From assembly GCF_015354735.1 (NCBI RefSeq), contig NZ_JACEFJ010000005.1, positions 124,001 to 188,000 on the forward strand: a stretch of 64,000 bases of DNA. Reading direction: 5' to 3'. Position 1 is the first letter of the stretch; each line of letters starts with the position of its first letter. The notes under the pieces are model-generated. The model searched no databases. It was not told the origin of the DNA and saw only the letters and a list, made by a program, of their open reading frames with translations. This DNA comes from Pararhodonellum marinum. GTDB lineage: Bacteria; Bacteroidota; Bacteroidia; Cytophagales; Cyclobacteriaceae. Made by a program: the position numbers and the translations under genes. Of this stretch, positions 17,822 to 26,396 are shown in pieces.

Positions 17822-18259
17822 ATGCAGTTTAAAGACATAGCAACAGTGGCAGGCAAGCCTGGTTTGTACAAAGTACTGAAACCCACCCGTGGAGGTGTAA
17901 TTCTGGAGTCCTTGGATGAGAAAAAATCCAAATTGATTGCAGGAGGTAGCCATAGGGTATCTGTTTTGAGTGAAATATCCATGTATACCATGGATGAAGA
18001 AGGGGCTAAGCCTTTAGAGGATATTTTGATCGATGTAGAAAAGGAATTTCAAGGGGACCTTGGTCTGGATGCTACTGCCGATCAGGATGAATTGCGGGCA
18101 TTTATGAAGCATGTGCTGCCTGAGGTAGATGAAAACAAAGTTTACGCATCGGATATCAAAAAACTGGTTACCTGGTATCAGATTATTCGGGTTCAGGCCC
18201 CCGAATTGCTGGAGGAGAAAAAAGAATCAGGAAAGGATTCGGAGAAGACGGAAGAATAA
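17822..18259 (+). CDS. DUF5606 domain protein
   Basis: A 145-residue cytoplasmic protein of unknown function, conserved in Bacteroidota. The N-terminal half (about 1-60) is an SH3-like beta domain with KDIATVAGKPGLYKV, GGVILESLDE and GGSHRVSVLSEISMY. The middle is acidic and helical, with YASDIKKLVTWYQII, and the last 15 residues are a charged Lys/Glu tail that is probably disordered. No enzyme motif is seen. It has its own promoter. Confidence 0.85.
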   Translation: MQFKDIATVAGKPGLYKVLKPTRGGVILESLDEKKSKLIAGGSHRVSVLSEISMYTMDEEGAKPLEDILIDVEKEFQGDLGLDATADQDELRAFMKHVLPEVDENKVYASDIKKLVTWYQIIRVQAPELLEEKKESGKDSEKTEE

Positions 18260-18313
18260 ATGATGTGAACTGTTTAGGGAATTAAATAGTGTCAAATAAA
18301 GGTTTTTGCAAAG

Positions 18314-18616
18314 ATGGACCATGAAATTTTGGCTGCTTCACTGCCATTGATTGAAAAAAACCTTGACCTGAAGCCCATACCTGAGCAAGGAGACAAAGCA
18401 GCTTTAATCAAGTATTTGATTCCAGTGGTGGGGGAGTTGTTAGACCAGCATTTTGAAAAACTGCTTCAAATATGCTATCGTGTGGACTTAGATGAAATAA
18501 CCCTGAAAGCCATTCTGCACGAAAGCGAACCAGACAAGGTTAAATTGGACCTCACCACCGCTTTGGTAGACCGACATCTTCTAAAAGCTGCATTTAGAAA
18601 AAAATACGGAAAATAA
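18314..18616 (+). CDS. Hypothetical 100-residue protein
   Basis: This small protein is predicted to be all-helical, with no signal peptide or membrane segment. It contains LIKYLIPVVGELLDQHFEKLL and the charged C-terminus DRHLLKAAFRKKYGK. No known domain was recognised. Its clear ATG and position after the DUF5606 gene on the same strand support a real gene. The 54-bp gap has no obvious terminator, so it could be co-transcribed with that gene. Confidence 0.65.
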   Translation: MDHEILAASLPLIEKNLDLKPIPEQGDKAALIKYLIPVVGELLDQHFEKLLQICYRVDLDEITLKAILHESEPDKVKLDLTTALVDRHLLKAAFRKKYGK

Positions 18617-18620
18617 AAAA

Positions 18621-18640
18621 GCCCGGAACTGATCCCGGGC
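18621..18640 (-). terminator. Terminator for fbp
   Basis: GCCCGG (18621-18626) pairs with CCGGGC (18635-18640) over an 8-nt loop. On the minus strand it is followed by a T-rich run, so it mainly ends the fbp transcript; it lies just after the stop of the plus-strand small gene. Confidence 0.7.
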
Positions 18641-18698
18641 CCTATCGTTATTATTGGGTTTTTGTTTTTATTTTTTGATTAATGATAGGTTTTCAATC

Positions 18699-19730
18699 TC
18701 ATGAATTCAATACTTTCTCCTTGATGAAGCTTTCCGCCATGCTTACCATTTCCTCCGAACCAAGGTAAAGTGGGGTTCTTTGGTGGAGACTTTCAGGTTG
18801 AATCTCCAAAATGCGCCTTGTTCCATCTATCGCCACAGCTCCGGCTTGTTCGGCAATAAAAGCGAGGGCATTGGCTTCATACATGAGTCTGATTTTTCCA
18901 TTTGGGGTATTTTGAGTGGCAGGATAGATATAAATGCCTCCTTTCAGCAAATTTCTGTGAAAGTCAGCTACCAAACTGCCTATGTATCGGGCACTGTATG
19001 CCTTTTCTTTACAATATTGAATGTAGTTTTTCAAGCCTTCGTCCATCTGATTGGTCATTCCCTCATTGATGCTATAGATGGTTCCTGTCTTAGGGGCACA
19101 CATGTTGGGATGTGAGAGGAAAAACTCTCCGAGAGAAGGTTCGTAAGTGAAGCCGTTGACCCCATTGCCGGTAGTGTAAACCAGCATGGTGGAAGAACCA
19201 AACAACACATAGCCTGCGGCTACCTGATCCAAACCTTTTTGTAAAATATCCTCAGGCTGTATGGGATGGCCCACTGGAGAGACCCTTCTGTAAATGGAAA
19301 AAATGGTACCGATGCTGATGTTGACATCAATGTTGGAAGAACCGTCTAGTGGGTCAATGGCTACGACATATTTACCACTTTGGTTTTGAAGGTCGATCAC
19401 CTCATCATCTTCTTCGGAGACAATGGCGCAGACTTCCCCACCTTTGCTAAGGGCTCTGGTAAAGCGGATGTTCGCAATCACATCCAGATTTTGTTGTTCC
19501 TCTCCCTGCACATTGGTTTGGCCAAATGCCCCTCCAATATTGGAAAGACCTGCCCGATTGATTTCCCTATTTACTATCTTTGTCGCCAATGCGATGTCCC
19601 GAAGCAACTGGGAAAGTTCCCCTGAGGCAAAAGGAAAGTCATCTTGTTTGCTTTTGATGAATCGGTCTAAAGTGACACCAACAGAATAACCTAAAGCCGA
19701 TTTGTCCCGAACGTAAGGTTTTGTTTTCAT
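18699..19730 (-). CDS. fbp: Fructose-1,6-bisphosphatase, class I
   Basis: A 343-residue gluconeogenic enzyme hydrolysing fructose 1,6-bisphosphate. Metal-site motifs are [13 protein letters not shown] (acidic loop) and [21 protein letters not shown], the class I signature. Sugar-phosphate contacts appear in [20 protein letters not shown] and [20 protein letters not shown]. The length is normal. It is transcribed divergently from aspartate kinase and has its own terminator. Confidence 0.95.
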   Translation of the reverse strand: MKTKPYVRDKSALGYSVGVTLDRFIKSKQDDFPFASGELSQLLRDIALATKIVNREINRAGLSNIGGAFGQTNVQGEEQQNLDVIANIRFTRALSKGGEVCAIVSEEDDEVIDLQNQSGKYVVAIDPLDGSSNIDVNISIGTIFSIYRRVSPVGHPIQPEDILQKGLDQVAAGYVLFGSSTMLVYTTGNGVNGFTYEPSLGEFFLSHPNMCAPKTGTIYSINEGMTNQMDEGLKNYIQYCKEKAYSARYIGSLVADFHRNLLKGGIYIYPATQNTPNGKIRLMYEANALAFIAEQAGAVAIDGTRRILEIQPESLHQRTPLYLGSEEMVSMAESFIKEKVLNS

Positions 19731-19786
19731 AATCGTGAAAAATTTAAAATTATACTTCTATTAAAATATTCAACCCATCATTTTTA

Positions 19787-21052
19787 ATGGAAAATTACCA
19801 TGTTTTCAAATTCGGAGGGGCTTCTGTAAAAGATGCCGATGCGATCAAAAACCTCTCAAATATAATAAACAAACGTTTGCAAAACCAAATGATCATCATT
19901 ATTTCCGCCATTGGAAAAACCACCAATGCGCTTGAGGAAATTCTGAATCTAAAATTGCAAGGGTTAGAATACACTACCAATATGGTTGCTCTCAGGCAAA
20001 TTCATCTGGATATATGTGGCGAATTGTTTGAAAAAGAAGCACCGGTTTTTGCCTGGATTGACAATTTATTTACCCAGCTTTCCAGACAAATGGAAAAAAA
20101 CCTGGCCAAAGAAAACTATGATGAGTTTTATGATCAGGTAGTAGGTGTTGGGGAATTGCTTTCCACGCGCATTGTACAGGAATATCTTTGTCAACAGCAG
20201 CTTTTTTGTATCTGGCAGGATGCCCGTGAACTGATCCGTACCAACGATGATTTCCGATTTGCAAAAGTGGATTGGGAAATCACCCAAGCCAATTGTAAAA
20301 AACTGTTGCTCTCCAATTCAAGTCAATTTCCAATCGTCACGCAAGGCTTTATAGGCCGGGAAGCAAAAGGAAGGACGACCACACTTGGCCGAGAAGGTTC
20401 TGATTTTACTGCCGCAATCCTGGCTACCTGCGTCAAAGCTAAGTCGGTTACGATATGGAAGGATGTTGAGGGCGTGCTCAATGCGGATCCCAAACGATTT
20501 GCCAATACCATTCGATTTGAGCAACTCGACTACAGGGAGGCAGCGGAGTTGACTTATTATGGTGCATCGGTGATCCATCCCAAGACCATCAAGCCATTAG
20601 CCAATGCCCAAATTCCCCTGTTTGTTAAATCTTTTTTGAACCCAGAGGCACCGGGAACAGCTATTGGAAATTTTGATGTCCAGCATGCAACCCCGGTAAT
20701 TGTGATTAAGGAAAAGCAGATTTTGGTCACTTTTAGGGTGATGGATTTTACCTTTATAGAAGAAAGCCATATCCATCAGGTATACAGGGTTTTGGAAAAG
20801 CTAAAATTGAAGGTAAATCTTTTGCAGATATCAGCCATCACCCTTTCCATCTGCATCGATCATGAACTTTTCAAATTGGAAAGACTCATGCAGGAATTAA
20901 GGCATTTTTTTGAAATTCGTTACAATGAAAACCTATTGCTCATCACTGTAAAAAATAAAGAGATGAACACCATTGATGGTATTCTAAAAGGAAGGGAGGT
21001 TTTGCTCGAACAAGCCACCCGTACTACTTTTCAGGTCGTTACCAAAGCTTAG
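19787..21052 (+). CDS. Aspartate kinase
   Basis: A 421-residue monofunctional kinase for the first step of Lys/Thr/Met synthesis. Seen are the ATP/aspartate-binding start VFKFGGASVKDADAIKN, GFIGREAKGRTTTLGREGSDFTA and the nucleotide-site KDVEGVLNADP. A reduced C-terminal regulatory region (about 310-421) of ACT type follows. No homoserine dehydrogenase domain is fused. Its 3' end just touches the convergent fructosamine kinase gene (4-bp overlap). Confidence 0.92.
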   Translation: MENYHVFKFGGASVKDADAIKNLSNIINKRLQNQMIIIISAIGKTTNALEEILNLKLQGLEYTTNMVALRQIHLDICGELFEKEAPVFAWIDNLFTQLSRQMEKNLAKENYDEFYDQVVGVGELLSTRIVQEYLCQQQLFCIWQDARELIRTNDDFRFAKVDWEITQANCKKLLLSNSSQFPIVTQGFIGREAKGRTTTLGREGSDFTAAILATCVKAKSVTIWKDVEGVLNADPKRFANTIRFEQLDYREAAELTYYGASVIHPKTIKPLANAQIPLFVKSFLNPEAPGTAIGNFDVQHATPVIVIKEKQILVTFRVMDFTFIEESHIHQVYRVLEKLKLKVNLLQISAITLSICIDHELFKLERLMQELRHFFEIRYNENLLLITVKNKEMNTIDGILKGREVLLEQATRTTFQVVTKA

Positions 21053-21924
21053 TGGAGGTACTTGTTCAATGCCCTGTTGATGCCCGGGAGGTAACTTTTG
21101 CCAAAAAGATGCAAGTGAACGAGCAAAGGGTATATGTTGTAGAGATCTACTCGGTCCTCAAATCCCGGCTCCATTGGAAAAATTTCCTGGTAGGTTTCAT
21201 AAAAAGACTCCTCAAATCCACCGAAAAGCAATGAGAAAGCCAGGTCCATCTCACGGTGTCCGAAGTAGACCGCAGGATCAATCAATGCAGGATCTCCTTT
21301 TTCATTGACCAGAATGTTTCCAGACCAGAGATCTCCGTGGATCAGAGCGGGCCTTTCTTTCGGCATCAACTGAGATAATTTAGGCTGCAACGCTTGGAAA
21401 CTTTTCAAAATTTCTTTGGGAATCAAACCCTCATAGTAAGCTTTTCCGGCAAGTGGTTCCAGGCGACAAGTCCAAAAAAAGTCAGGCCATTCGACCATTC
21501 TGCTATTGATCTGGGGTAGAATGGCAATGTAATTGTCTTCATTCAAACCAAAATGGGTATCCGAGGTAAAATGAATTTGGGCCATGCCTTGCGCCAATTT
21601 TTGCCAATAATCTGGACTCCTCCTTCCTTGTTTGATCCATTCCATCGCCAGGTAATGCTGTTCAGCCCATTGGCAATGACCCAGAGTTTTGGGAATAGTA
21701 AGCGGACTATGCTTTCTAAGCAATTCCAAACCAGCTATTTCTTTTTCAAAAATGTCTGGCTGAGCCTGAAAATTTGATTTCAAAAACAGATCACCGTGAG
21801 AAGTTTTTAGGGAAACTGCTTGATTGATGTTGCCTGAGGAAATAAATTGATAGGAATGGACTTGGATATTTTGGTTAGTGATCAATCTGAGTACCTGATC
21901 AAAATCCAAACTTGGGTCACGCAT
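21049..21924 (-). CDS. Fructosamine/ketosamine 3-kinase family protein
   Basis: A 291-residue FN3K-family protein, fold related to aminoglycoside phosphotransferases. The catalytic loop is IHGDLWSGNILV (His196-Gly-Asp198) and the metal Asp216 lies in ALIDPAVYFGHREMDLA. Bacterial members phosphorylate sugar adducts on lysine (ribulosamines, fructosamines), which makes them unstable and so repairs glycated protein. The frame runs 47 codons further upstream, but those lie inside the phosphatase gene. The ATG at 21924 overlaps that gene by 8 bp, implying translational coupling. Confidence 0.9.
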   Translation of the reverse strand: MRDPSLDFDQVLRLITNQNIQVHSYQFISSGNINQAVSLKTSHGDLFLKSNFQAQPDIFEKEIAGLELLRKHSPLTIPKTLGHCQWAEQHYLAMEWIKQGRRSPDYWQKLAQGMAQIHFTSDTHFGLNEDNYIAILPQINSRMVEWPDFFWTCRLEPLAGKAYYEGLIPKEILKSFQALQPKLSQLMPKERPALIHGDLWSGNILVNEKGDPALIDPAVYFGHREMDLAFSLLFGGFEESFYETYQEIFPMEPGFEDRVDLYNIYPLLVHLHLFGKSYLPGINRALNKYLH

Positions 21925-22402
21925 AGATCTGATTCTCCTGTCGAAGCTGTTGTAACAAGTGATCAATGGCATCATCCAAGATGCGGTATACTTCCTCAAA
22001 ACTTTCCGAACCCCCATAATATGGGTCAGGTACCTCAGGATCATCTGCATCAGGTTGAAAATCACGTATCAAATAAACCTGCTTATTTTTTATCCCTGAT
22101 TTATCGATCAGATTTTGTATGTTTTTTTGGTTGGAACGGTCCATGGCGATCAGGTAATCAAATTCGCGGATGTCCACCCGATTGATCTGACGGCCTCTGT
22201 GTTTGATGGGGATGCCATGTTTTTCTGCGCAGGCAATCGTACGCTCATCTGGTAGTTCTCCGATATGGTAATCCGAGGTGCCACAACTATCACTGAAAAA
22301 TTTAGTATGAAGATTGTGATTTTTTAATTTATGTTCAAAAATGGCTTCTGCCAGAGGTGATCGGCAAATATTACCCAGACAAACGAATAAAACTTTAATC
22401 AT
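21917..22402 (-). CDS. Low-molecular-weight protein-tyrosine-phosphatase family protein
   Basis: A 161-residue phosphatase with the complete P-loop VCLGNICRS (nucleophile Cys8, Arg14) and the general acid Asp126 in VPDPYYGG. The family is called tyrosine phosphatase, but plant and bacterial relatives of this type dephosphorylate ribulosamine 5-phosphates. The 8-bp overlap with the fructosamine-kinase-like gene makes that role more likely here than phosphotyrosine signalling: this enzyme would remove the 5-phosphate and the kinase then add the 3-phosphate. That assignment is inference. Confidence 0.9.
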   Translation of the reverse strand: MIKVLFVCLGNICRSPLAEAIFEHKLKNHNLHTKFFSDSCGTSDYHIGELPDERTIACAEKHGIPIKHRGRQINRVDIREFDYLIAMDRSNQKNIQNLIDKSGIKNKQVYLIRDFQPDADDPEVPDPYYGGSESFEEVYRILDDAIDHLLQQLRQENQIYA

Positions 22403-23152
22403 CGTTGAAATTTAAACCTTCGGTTTGACTTTTGTTTTTAGGTTTCCTGTACTAAATAAACCCATTCAAATCACTTTTTTCATCATGCATACGATACCCT
22501 ACACATGATGAAAAGAATGACTAAATTAATCCTGCTGGACAAAAAATCGTCAAATATTAACTATTGGGTGATTCCTTATTTTGACCATTTCTTTAGGATT
22601 CAATTTAATAAAATTTTTAATGCCAAAACATCCTTCCTCGAAAAAATACATAAAAAATAAAACTTAGTAGCTGTCTTTAAGGAATTGAAAATCAATGGGA
22701 ATGTCACATTTGAATTCTAAATGGCTAGCCAAATTTCTGCAAAAACCACCATCTTTCAAGCAATTTTTATTTTTAAAAGAAGCAAAAAAAATCACTTGTT
22801 TGGATAAAAATGATTAGTAAATGACATCAAATATTGACATATGTCTAAGAAAAAGAAGTAATTTCAATAAAATCGATAAAATATCTTTTAATTAAAGAAA
22901 GATTCAGTATTTAATTATTTTATTTCGTATAAATAGCAATATTAATTCTGATTTTGTTAAAATTTAATGAAAACACAAAATTTTATTAGTTTTGTGGAAC
23001 GTTTCCAGGTGAGGAATGATTATGTTAACTGATAAGAATATTAAGGTTCTAAAAGTAATGCCCTCATAGATTCATTGATGAACTCAGGAAAATCAGCTTG
23101 AGAAAAATTAAAAATCAGATAAACAATTTATCAATATAAAATTTAAAAAAAT
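22403..23152. other. 750-bp AT-rich intergenic region
   Basis: No protein gene or tRNA was found. An 11-bp perfect inverted repeat TTTTCATCATG (22477-22487) / CATGATGAAAA (22504-22514) lies 75 bp upstream of the phosphatase gene; neither side has a T-run, so it is not a terminator. A -7-like box TAGTTTTG is at 22987-22994 and would give a leader of about 150 nt for the peroxiredoxin. That leader holds a 17-codon open frame beginning near 23017 after a GAGG. Its function is unknown. Confidence 0.45.
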
Positions 23153-23782
23153 ATGTCGTTAGTCGGAAAAAAAGCTCCTAATTTTAGCACTGCAGCTGTC
23201 CTTGACGGAGAGGAAATCGTGGAAAACTTTTCTTTGGAACAATACATTGGACACAAAGATGTGGTATTCTTCTTTTATCCAAAGGACTTTACTTTTGTGT
23301 GCCCCACTGAAATACTTGCATTTCAGGAGAAATTGGAAGAGTTTGAAAAAAGAGGTGTGGCTGTAGTCGGCGCATCCTGTGATACAGAAGAATCCCATCT
23401 AGCGTGGTTGGCTACCCCTAAAGCCCATGGGGGAATTGAAGGTGTAACCTATCCTTTGGTTGCAGATGCCGCTAAAACCATAGCCCATAATTATGGCGTT
23501 TTGGCGGGTGAGTGGAACTACAATGATGCTGGAGAACTTACCTTCGAAGGAGCACCGGTAGCTTACAGAGGGACTTTCCTGATTGATAAAAACGGGGTAG
23601 TAAGACAAGAGACCATCAATGACCTTCCTTTGGGAAGAAATATTGACGAGATGATCCGATTGGTAGATGCGCTGCACCATGTGGAGCAATTCGGAGAAGT
23701 TTGTCCTGCCAACTGGGAAGAAGGAAAAGAAGCCATGTCAGCGACCAAAGAAGGAGTATCTGCATATTTGGCAAAAAATTAA
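23153..23782 (+). CDS. 2-Cys peroxiredoxin (AhpC/TSA family)
   Basis: A 209-residue thiol peroxidase reducing H2O2 and organic peroxides. The peroxidatic Cys50 lies in FYPKDFTFVCPTE and the resolving Cys184 in GEVCPANW, the typical 2-Cys arrangement; the active-site Arg is in AYRGTFLIDKNGVV. Closest to the AhpC/Prx1 group. A reductase such as AhpF is not adjacent, so electrons probably come from thioredoxin. It is preceded by a long AT-rich leader and followed by a strong terminator, so it is monocistronic. Confidence 0.95.
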   Translation: MSLVGKKAPNFSTAAVLDGEEIVENFSLEQYIGHKDVVFFFYPKDFTFVCPTEILAFQEKLEEFEKRGVAVVGASCDTEESHLAWLATPKAHGGIEGVTYPLVADAAKTIAHNYGVLAGEWNYNDAGELTFEGAPVAYRGTFLIDKNGVVRQETINDLPLGRNIDEMIRLVDALHHVEQFGEVCPANWEEGKEAMSATKEGVSAYLAKN

Positions 23783-23808
23783 ACCTTCTTTAATACATCA
23801 ATATATTT

Positions 23809-23835
23809 AGCCCCTCTGATGAGGGGCTTTTTTTG
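23809..23835 (+). terminator. Terminator after peroxiredoxin
   Basis: Perfect 8-bp stem AGCCCCTC / GAGGGGCT with a TGAT loop, followed by seven Ts. Confidence 0.92.
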
Positions 23836-23877
23836 TGAATTTTTGTTAATACCTTGCTCAAATCGGATTATTGTATT

Positions 23878-23896
23878 TACTTTGAAATTCAAAGTA
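23878..23896. promoter_or_regulatory. 19-bp palindromic operator candidate, copy 1
   Basis: TACTTTGAAATTCAAAGTA is a palindrome (TACTTTG-N5-CAAAGTA) ending 6 bp before the ATG of the membrane protein gene. Its left arm coincides with a -7-like box (TTACTTTG), and TTG at 23854-23856 lies 20 bp upstream, so binding here would block the promoter. A second copy precedes creD. The likely ligand is the winged-helix regulator encoded between them. Confidence 0.6.
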
Positions 23897-23902
23897 CTCT
23901 AT

Positions 23903-24520
23903 ATGAACAAAGAAAAATACCTTTCGGATATCCACGACATTAAAGAAATCATGGACCGGTCTTCCCGTTTTATATCCCTAAGCGGTTTATCTGGTGTATC
24001 CGCAGGCATCATTGCCTTGTTTGGAGCTTATTTTGCCTACCTATTCATTTATCAAGAAAGCGAATACTTTGATTACAAGATGGTGGGCATCGATGAGACT
24101 TCTATGTTCAATCTTTTTATTTTAGCAGGAGTTGTCCTTTTGTTGTCTTTGGGGTCAGGGATCTTTTTCACAAGTCTCAAAGCAGGCAAAAACAAGCAGA
24201 AAATTTGGGACAGGAATTCAAAGCGCCTACTTTCCAACTTAATGATTCCATTAGCTACAGGCGGGGTGCTTTGCCTAATTTTTCTTAGCCGGGGATATGT
24301 GGGTATTTTAGCTCCTTTGACTCTTATCTTTTACGGCTTGGCACTGGTCAACGCCAGCAAATACACTTTAAATGAAATTCGTAGCCTCGGGATTCTGGAA
24401 ATTGTTTTGGGTTTGATGGCCATGTATTTTATTGGTTATGGACTTTTGTTCTGGGCCATTGGATTTGGAGTATTGCACATCATCTATGGTATAATCATGC
24501 ACATGAGGTACGGATCGTGA
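23903..24520 (+). CDS. Hypothetical membrane protein of the creD operon
   Basis: A 205-residue protein with about five or six membrane helices, for example LSGVSAGIIALFGAYFAYLF, FNLFILAGVVLLLSLGSGIFF and LGILEIVLGLMAMYFIGYGL. No catalytic motif or named domain was recognised. The frame opens earlier (23819) inside the terminator region; the ATG at 23903, just after the palindrome, is a better start. It overlaps the regulator gene by 4 bp (GTGA), so it is co-translated with it. A role alongside CreD in envelope homeostasis is inferred from context. Confidence 0.75.
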   Translation: MNKEKYLSDIHDIKEIMDRSSRFISLSGLSGVSAGIIALFGAYFAYLFIYQESEYFDYKMVGIDETSMFNLFILAGVVLLLSLGSGIFFTSLKAGKNKQKIWDRNSKRLLSNLMIPLATGGVLCLIFLSRGYVGILAPLTLIFYGLALVNASKYTLNEIRSLGILEIVLGLMAMYFIGYGLLFWAIGFGVLHIIYGIIMHMRYGS

Positions 24521-24807
24521 AGCAGAAGTTAAAAGATTTAAACAAAGCATTTGAAAACAAACTCAGGTTGGGCATCATGTCCGCATTGATGGTGAATGAT
24601 CACTTGGACTTTAATTCACTTAAGGACCTCTTGGGTGCCACTGATGGCAACTTGGCCAGCCACCTGAAAACATTGGAGAAGGAAGCCTATGTCAGCTATT
24701 CCAAGGAGTTCCTGGAAAGAAAACCCAATACCAAATACAGCGTCACACCCGCAGGAAGGCAGGCCTTTCTCAAGCATTTAAAAGCGATTGAAAACTTACT
24801 GAAATAA
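24517..24807 (+). CDS. Winged-helix transcriptional regulator
   Basis: A 96-residue DNA-binding protein of the ArsR/MarR-like wHTH group (HTH_34 type). The recognition region is FNSLKDLLGATDGNLASHLKTL, read in two halves, and the wing is RKPNTKYSVTPAGRQAF. It starts at GTG overlapping the stop of the membrane protein gene. No metal or effector-binding cysteines are visible. It is the obvious candidate to bind the two 19-bp palindromes flanking its own operon, and probably represses it together with creD. Confidence 0.85.
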   Translation: MKQKLKDLNKAFENKLRLGIMSALMVNDHLDFNSLKDLLGATDGNLASHLKTLEKEAYVSYSKEFLERKPNTKYSVTPAGRQAFLKHLKAIENLLK

Positions 24808-24821
24808 AAAATTTAAACATT

Positions 24822-24840
24822 TACTTTGAAAAACAAAGTA
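24822..24840. promoter_or_regulatory. 19-bp palindromic operator candidate, copy 2 (upstream of creD)
   Basis: TACTTTGAAAAACAAAGTA shares both 7-bp arms and the 5-bp spacing with the copy at 23878, differing only in the centre. It lies 26 bp before the creD ATG, giving creD a separate regulated promoter. Confidence 0.6.
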
Positions 24841-24866
24841 CTTTTAATCCATTTACTCAACTGACT

Positions 24867-26228
24867 ATGAAAAATCCCTTAGAATTCATTGCTGAATACT
24901 TTAATCGCTTTTCGGTTTTCATTAAGCTTGCTGTCATTGGCATCCTGGCTTTGTTGCTGCTGATTCCTTCCGAAATGATAAAATCCACCATTTTTGAAAG
25001 GCAACTGCTAAGTATTGAAGCCAAAGAGGAAGTCGGGTCTAAATGGGCACGTCAACAAAAATTGACTGGCCCCATTTTGAGTGTTCCTCTTATTTATGAG
25101 AAAGAAAAATCCGGTGAAATGATCCAAGAGACCAAATACTATCACCTGCTTCCTGAAGATCTTCAAATCCAAGGTACTATAGATCCCGAATTACTCAAGA
25201 GAGGCATTTATCAGGTAGCGGTTTACAGGTCAACACTAAATTATAGTGGTCATTTTCAAATTTCAGCTGAAATGGATCTTGCCCACCTAAAGTCCATCCT
25301 TTGGGATGATGCGACGATTTCATTTGGATTGACCGATTTGAGGGGTATTGAGGAAGAGGTAAATCTCACTTGGAATGGACAGCAATTCCCAGTCAAGCCG
25401 GGCATTGGAAGCCAGCATCTTTCTGGGCCTGGATTTGGGGTCAAGCTTGAGGATCAGTCTTTACAAATAGGGGACAATGTACCCTTCCAGTTAGACCTTA
25501 AGATTAAAGGGAGTGAAAATCTTTCTTTTGTACCGGTTGGTAGAATTACCCAGGTTTCAATCCAGTCAAATTGGGTCTCACCCAAATTCAACGGTAATTT
25601 TCTTCCAAACAAAAGGGATTTGGGCGAACATGGATTTTCGGCAGAGTGGAAAGTACTGGAATTGAACCGTAATTTTCCTCAATCTTGGACAGGAGGAAGC
25701 TACTTTCCTGAATTGAACAGCTCCGATTTTGGGATTGACCTTTTGGTTCCTTTGGACGATTACCAAAAATCCATGCGGTCAGCCAAATATGCGTTGATGA
25801 CCATTGCCTTGACTTTCCTCATGTTTTTTTTGGTGGAAATTCTTGGAAAAAGGAAAATACATCCTTTCCAATATGGGATGGTCGGTTTGGCCCTTTGCTT
25901 ATTTTATATCCTTTTAATTTCGATTGCTGAACACAGCGGTTTTGATTTGGCCTTTGTATTATCTACTGTCGCCATTGTAGCGATGATAAGCCTTTATTCC
26001 ATACCTCTTTTCAAATCCACCAAGTTCACTCTTGTACTCACCACCTTACTTTTGGTGCTATTCGGATTCTTATTTGTCAACCTCCAATTACAGGAATTTG
26101 CCCTGCTGATGGGAAGTGTTGGGCTTTTCTTGATTTTGGGAGCTACCATGTATTTGACTAGAAATATAGACTGGAACAACCTTCATCTAATCAATCCGGA
26201 AAAAAACAAAAATCCATTAGGGACATGA
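24867..26228 (+). CDS. creD: CreD-family inner membrane protein
   Basis: A 453-residue protein with an N-terminal membrane helix (about 18-36), a large periplasmic beta-rich domain (about 40-300) and five or more C-terminal helices from about residue 305. Family stretches include IPSEMIKSTIFERQLLSIEA and the FLVEILGKRKIHPFQYGMVG region in two halves. CreD is linked to envelope stability and, in proteobacteria, to the CreBC response; here no CreBC is present and control seems to rest with the neighbouring wHTH protein. Conserved order: membrane protein, regulator, creD. Confidence 0.88.
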   Translation: MKNPLEFIAEYFNRFSVFIKLAVIGILALLLLIPSEMIKSTIFERQLLSIEAKEEVGSKWARQQKLTGPILSVPLIYEKEKSGEMIQETKYYHLLPEDLQIQGTIDPELLKRGIYQVAVYRSTLNYSGHFQISAEMDLAHLKSILWDDATISFGLTDLRGIEEEVNLTWNGQQFPVKPGIGSQHLSGPGFGVKLEDQSLQIGDNVPFQLDLKIKGSENLSFVPVGRITQVSIQSNWVSPKFNGNFLPNKRDLGEHGFSAEWKVLELNRNFPQSWTGGSYFPELNSSDFGIDLLVPLDDYQKSMRSAKYALMTIALTFLMFFLVEILGKRKIHPFQYGMVGLALCLFYILLISIAEHSGFDLAFVLSTVAIVAMISLYSIPLFKSTKFTLVLTTLLLVLFGFLFVNLQLQEFALLMGSVGLFLILGATMYLTRNIDWNNLHLINPEKNKNPLGT

Positions 26229-26358
26229 TGGCCCTAATTTTCACACCAATCATCCTTTCTTGATGGTCTGCTATGGCTGGTTTTTAACTAGGTCATGCAG
26301 TAGAAAGATAAAATTTGAGGATATCCTGGTTCTGACTGCGTAAACAGTCCCAAATCAT

Positions 26359-26366
26359 TATCTTTG
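26359..26366 (+). promoter_or_regulatory. -7 promoter box for serS
   Basis: TATCTTTG, exact TAnnTTTG, 30 bp before the chosen ATG. An upstream TTG start of the same frame lies inside this box, which argues against that longer start. Confidence 0.6.
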
Positions 26367-26396
26367 CACATTCAAATCTTGAGAGACTTCACATTT

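Noticed and set aside
22477-22514. Inverted repeat as a terminator
   Set aside because: The stem is not followed by a T-run in either direction and lies upstream of, not after, the neighbouring gene.
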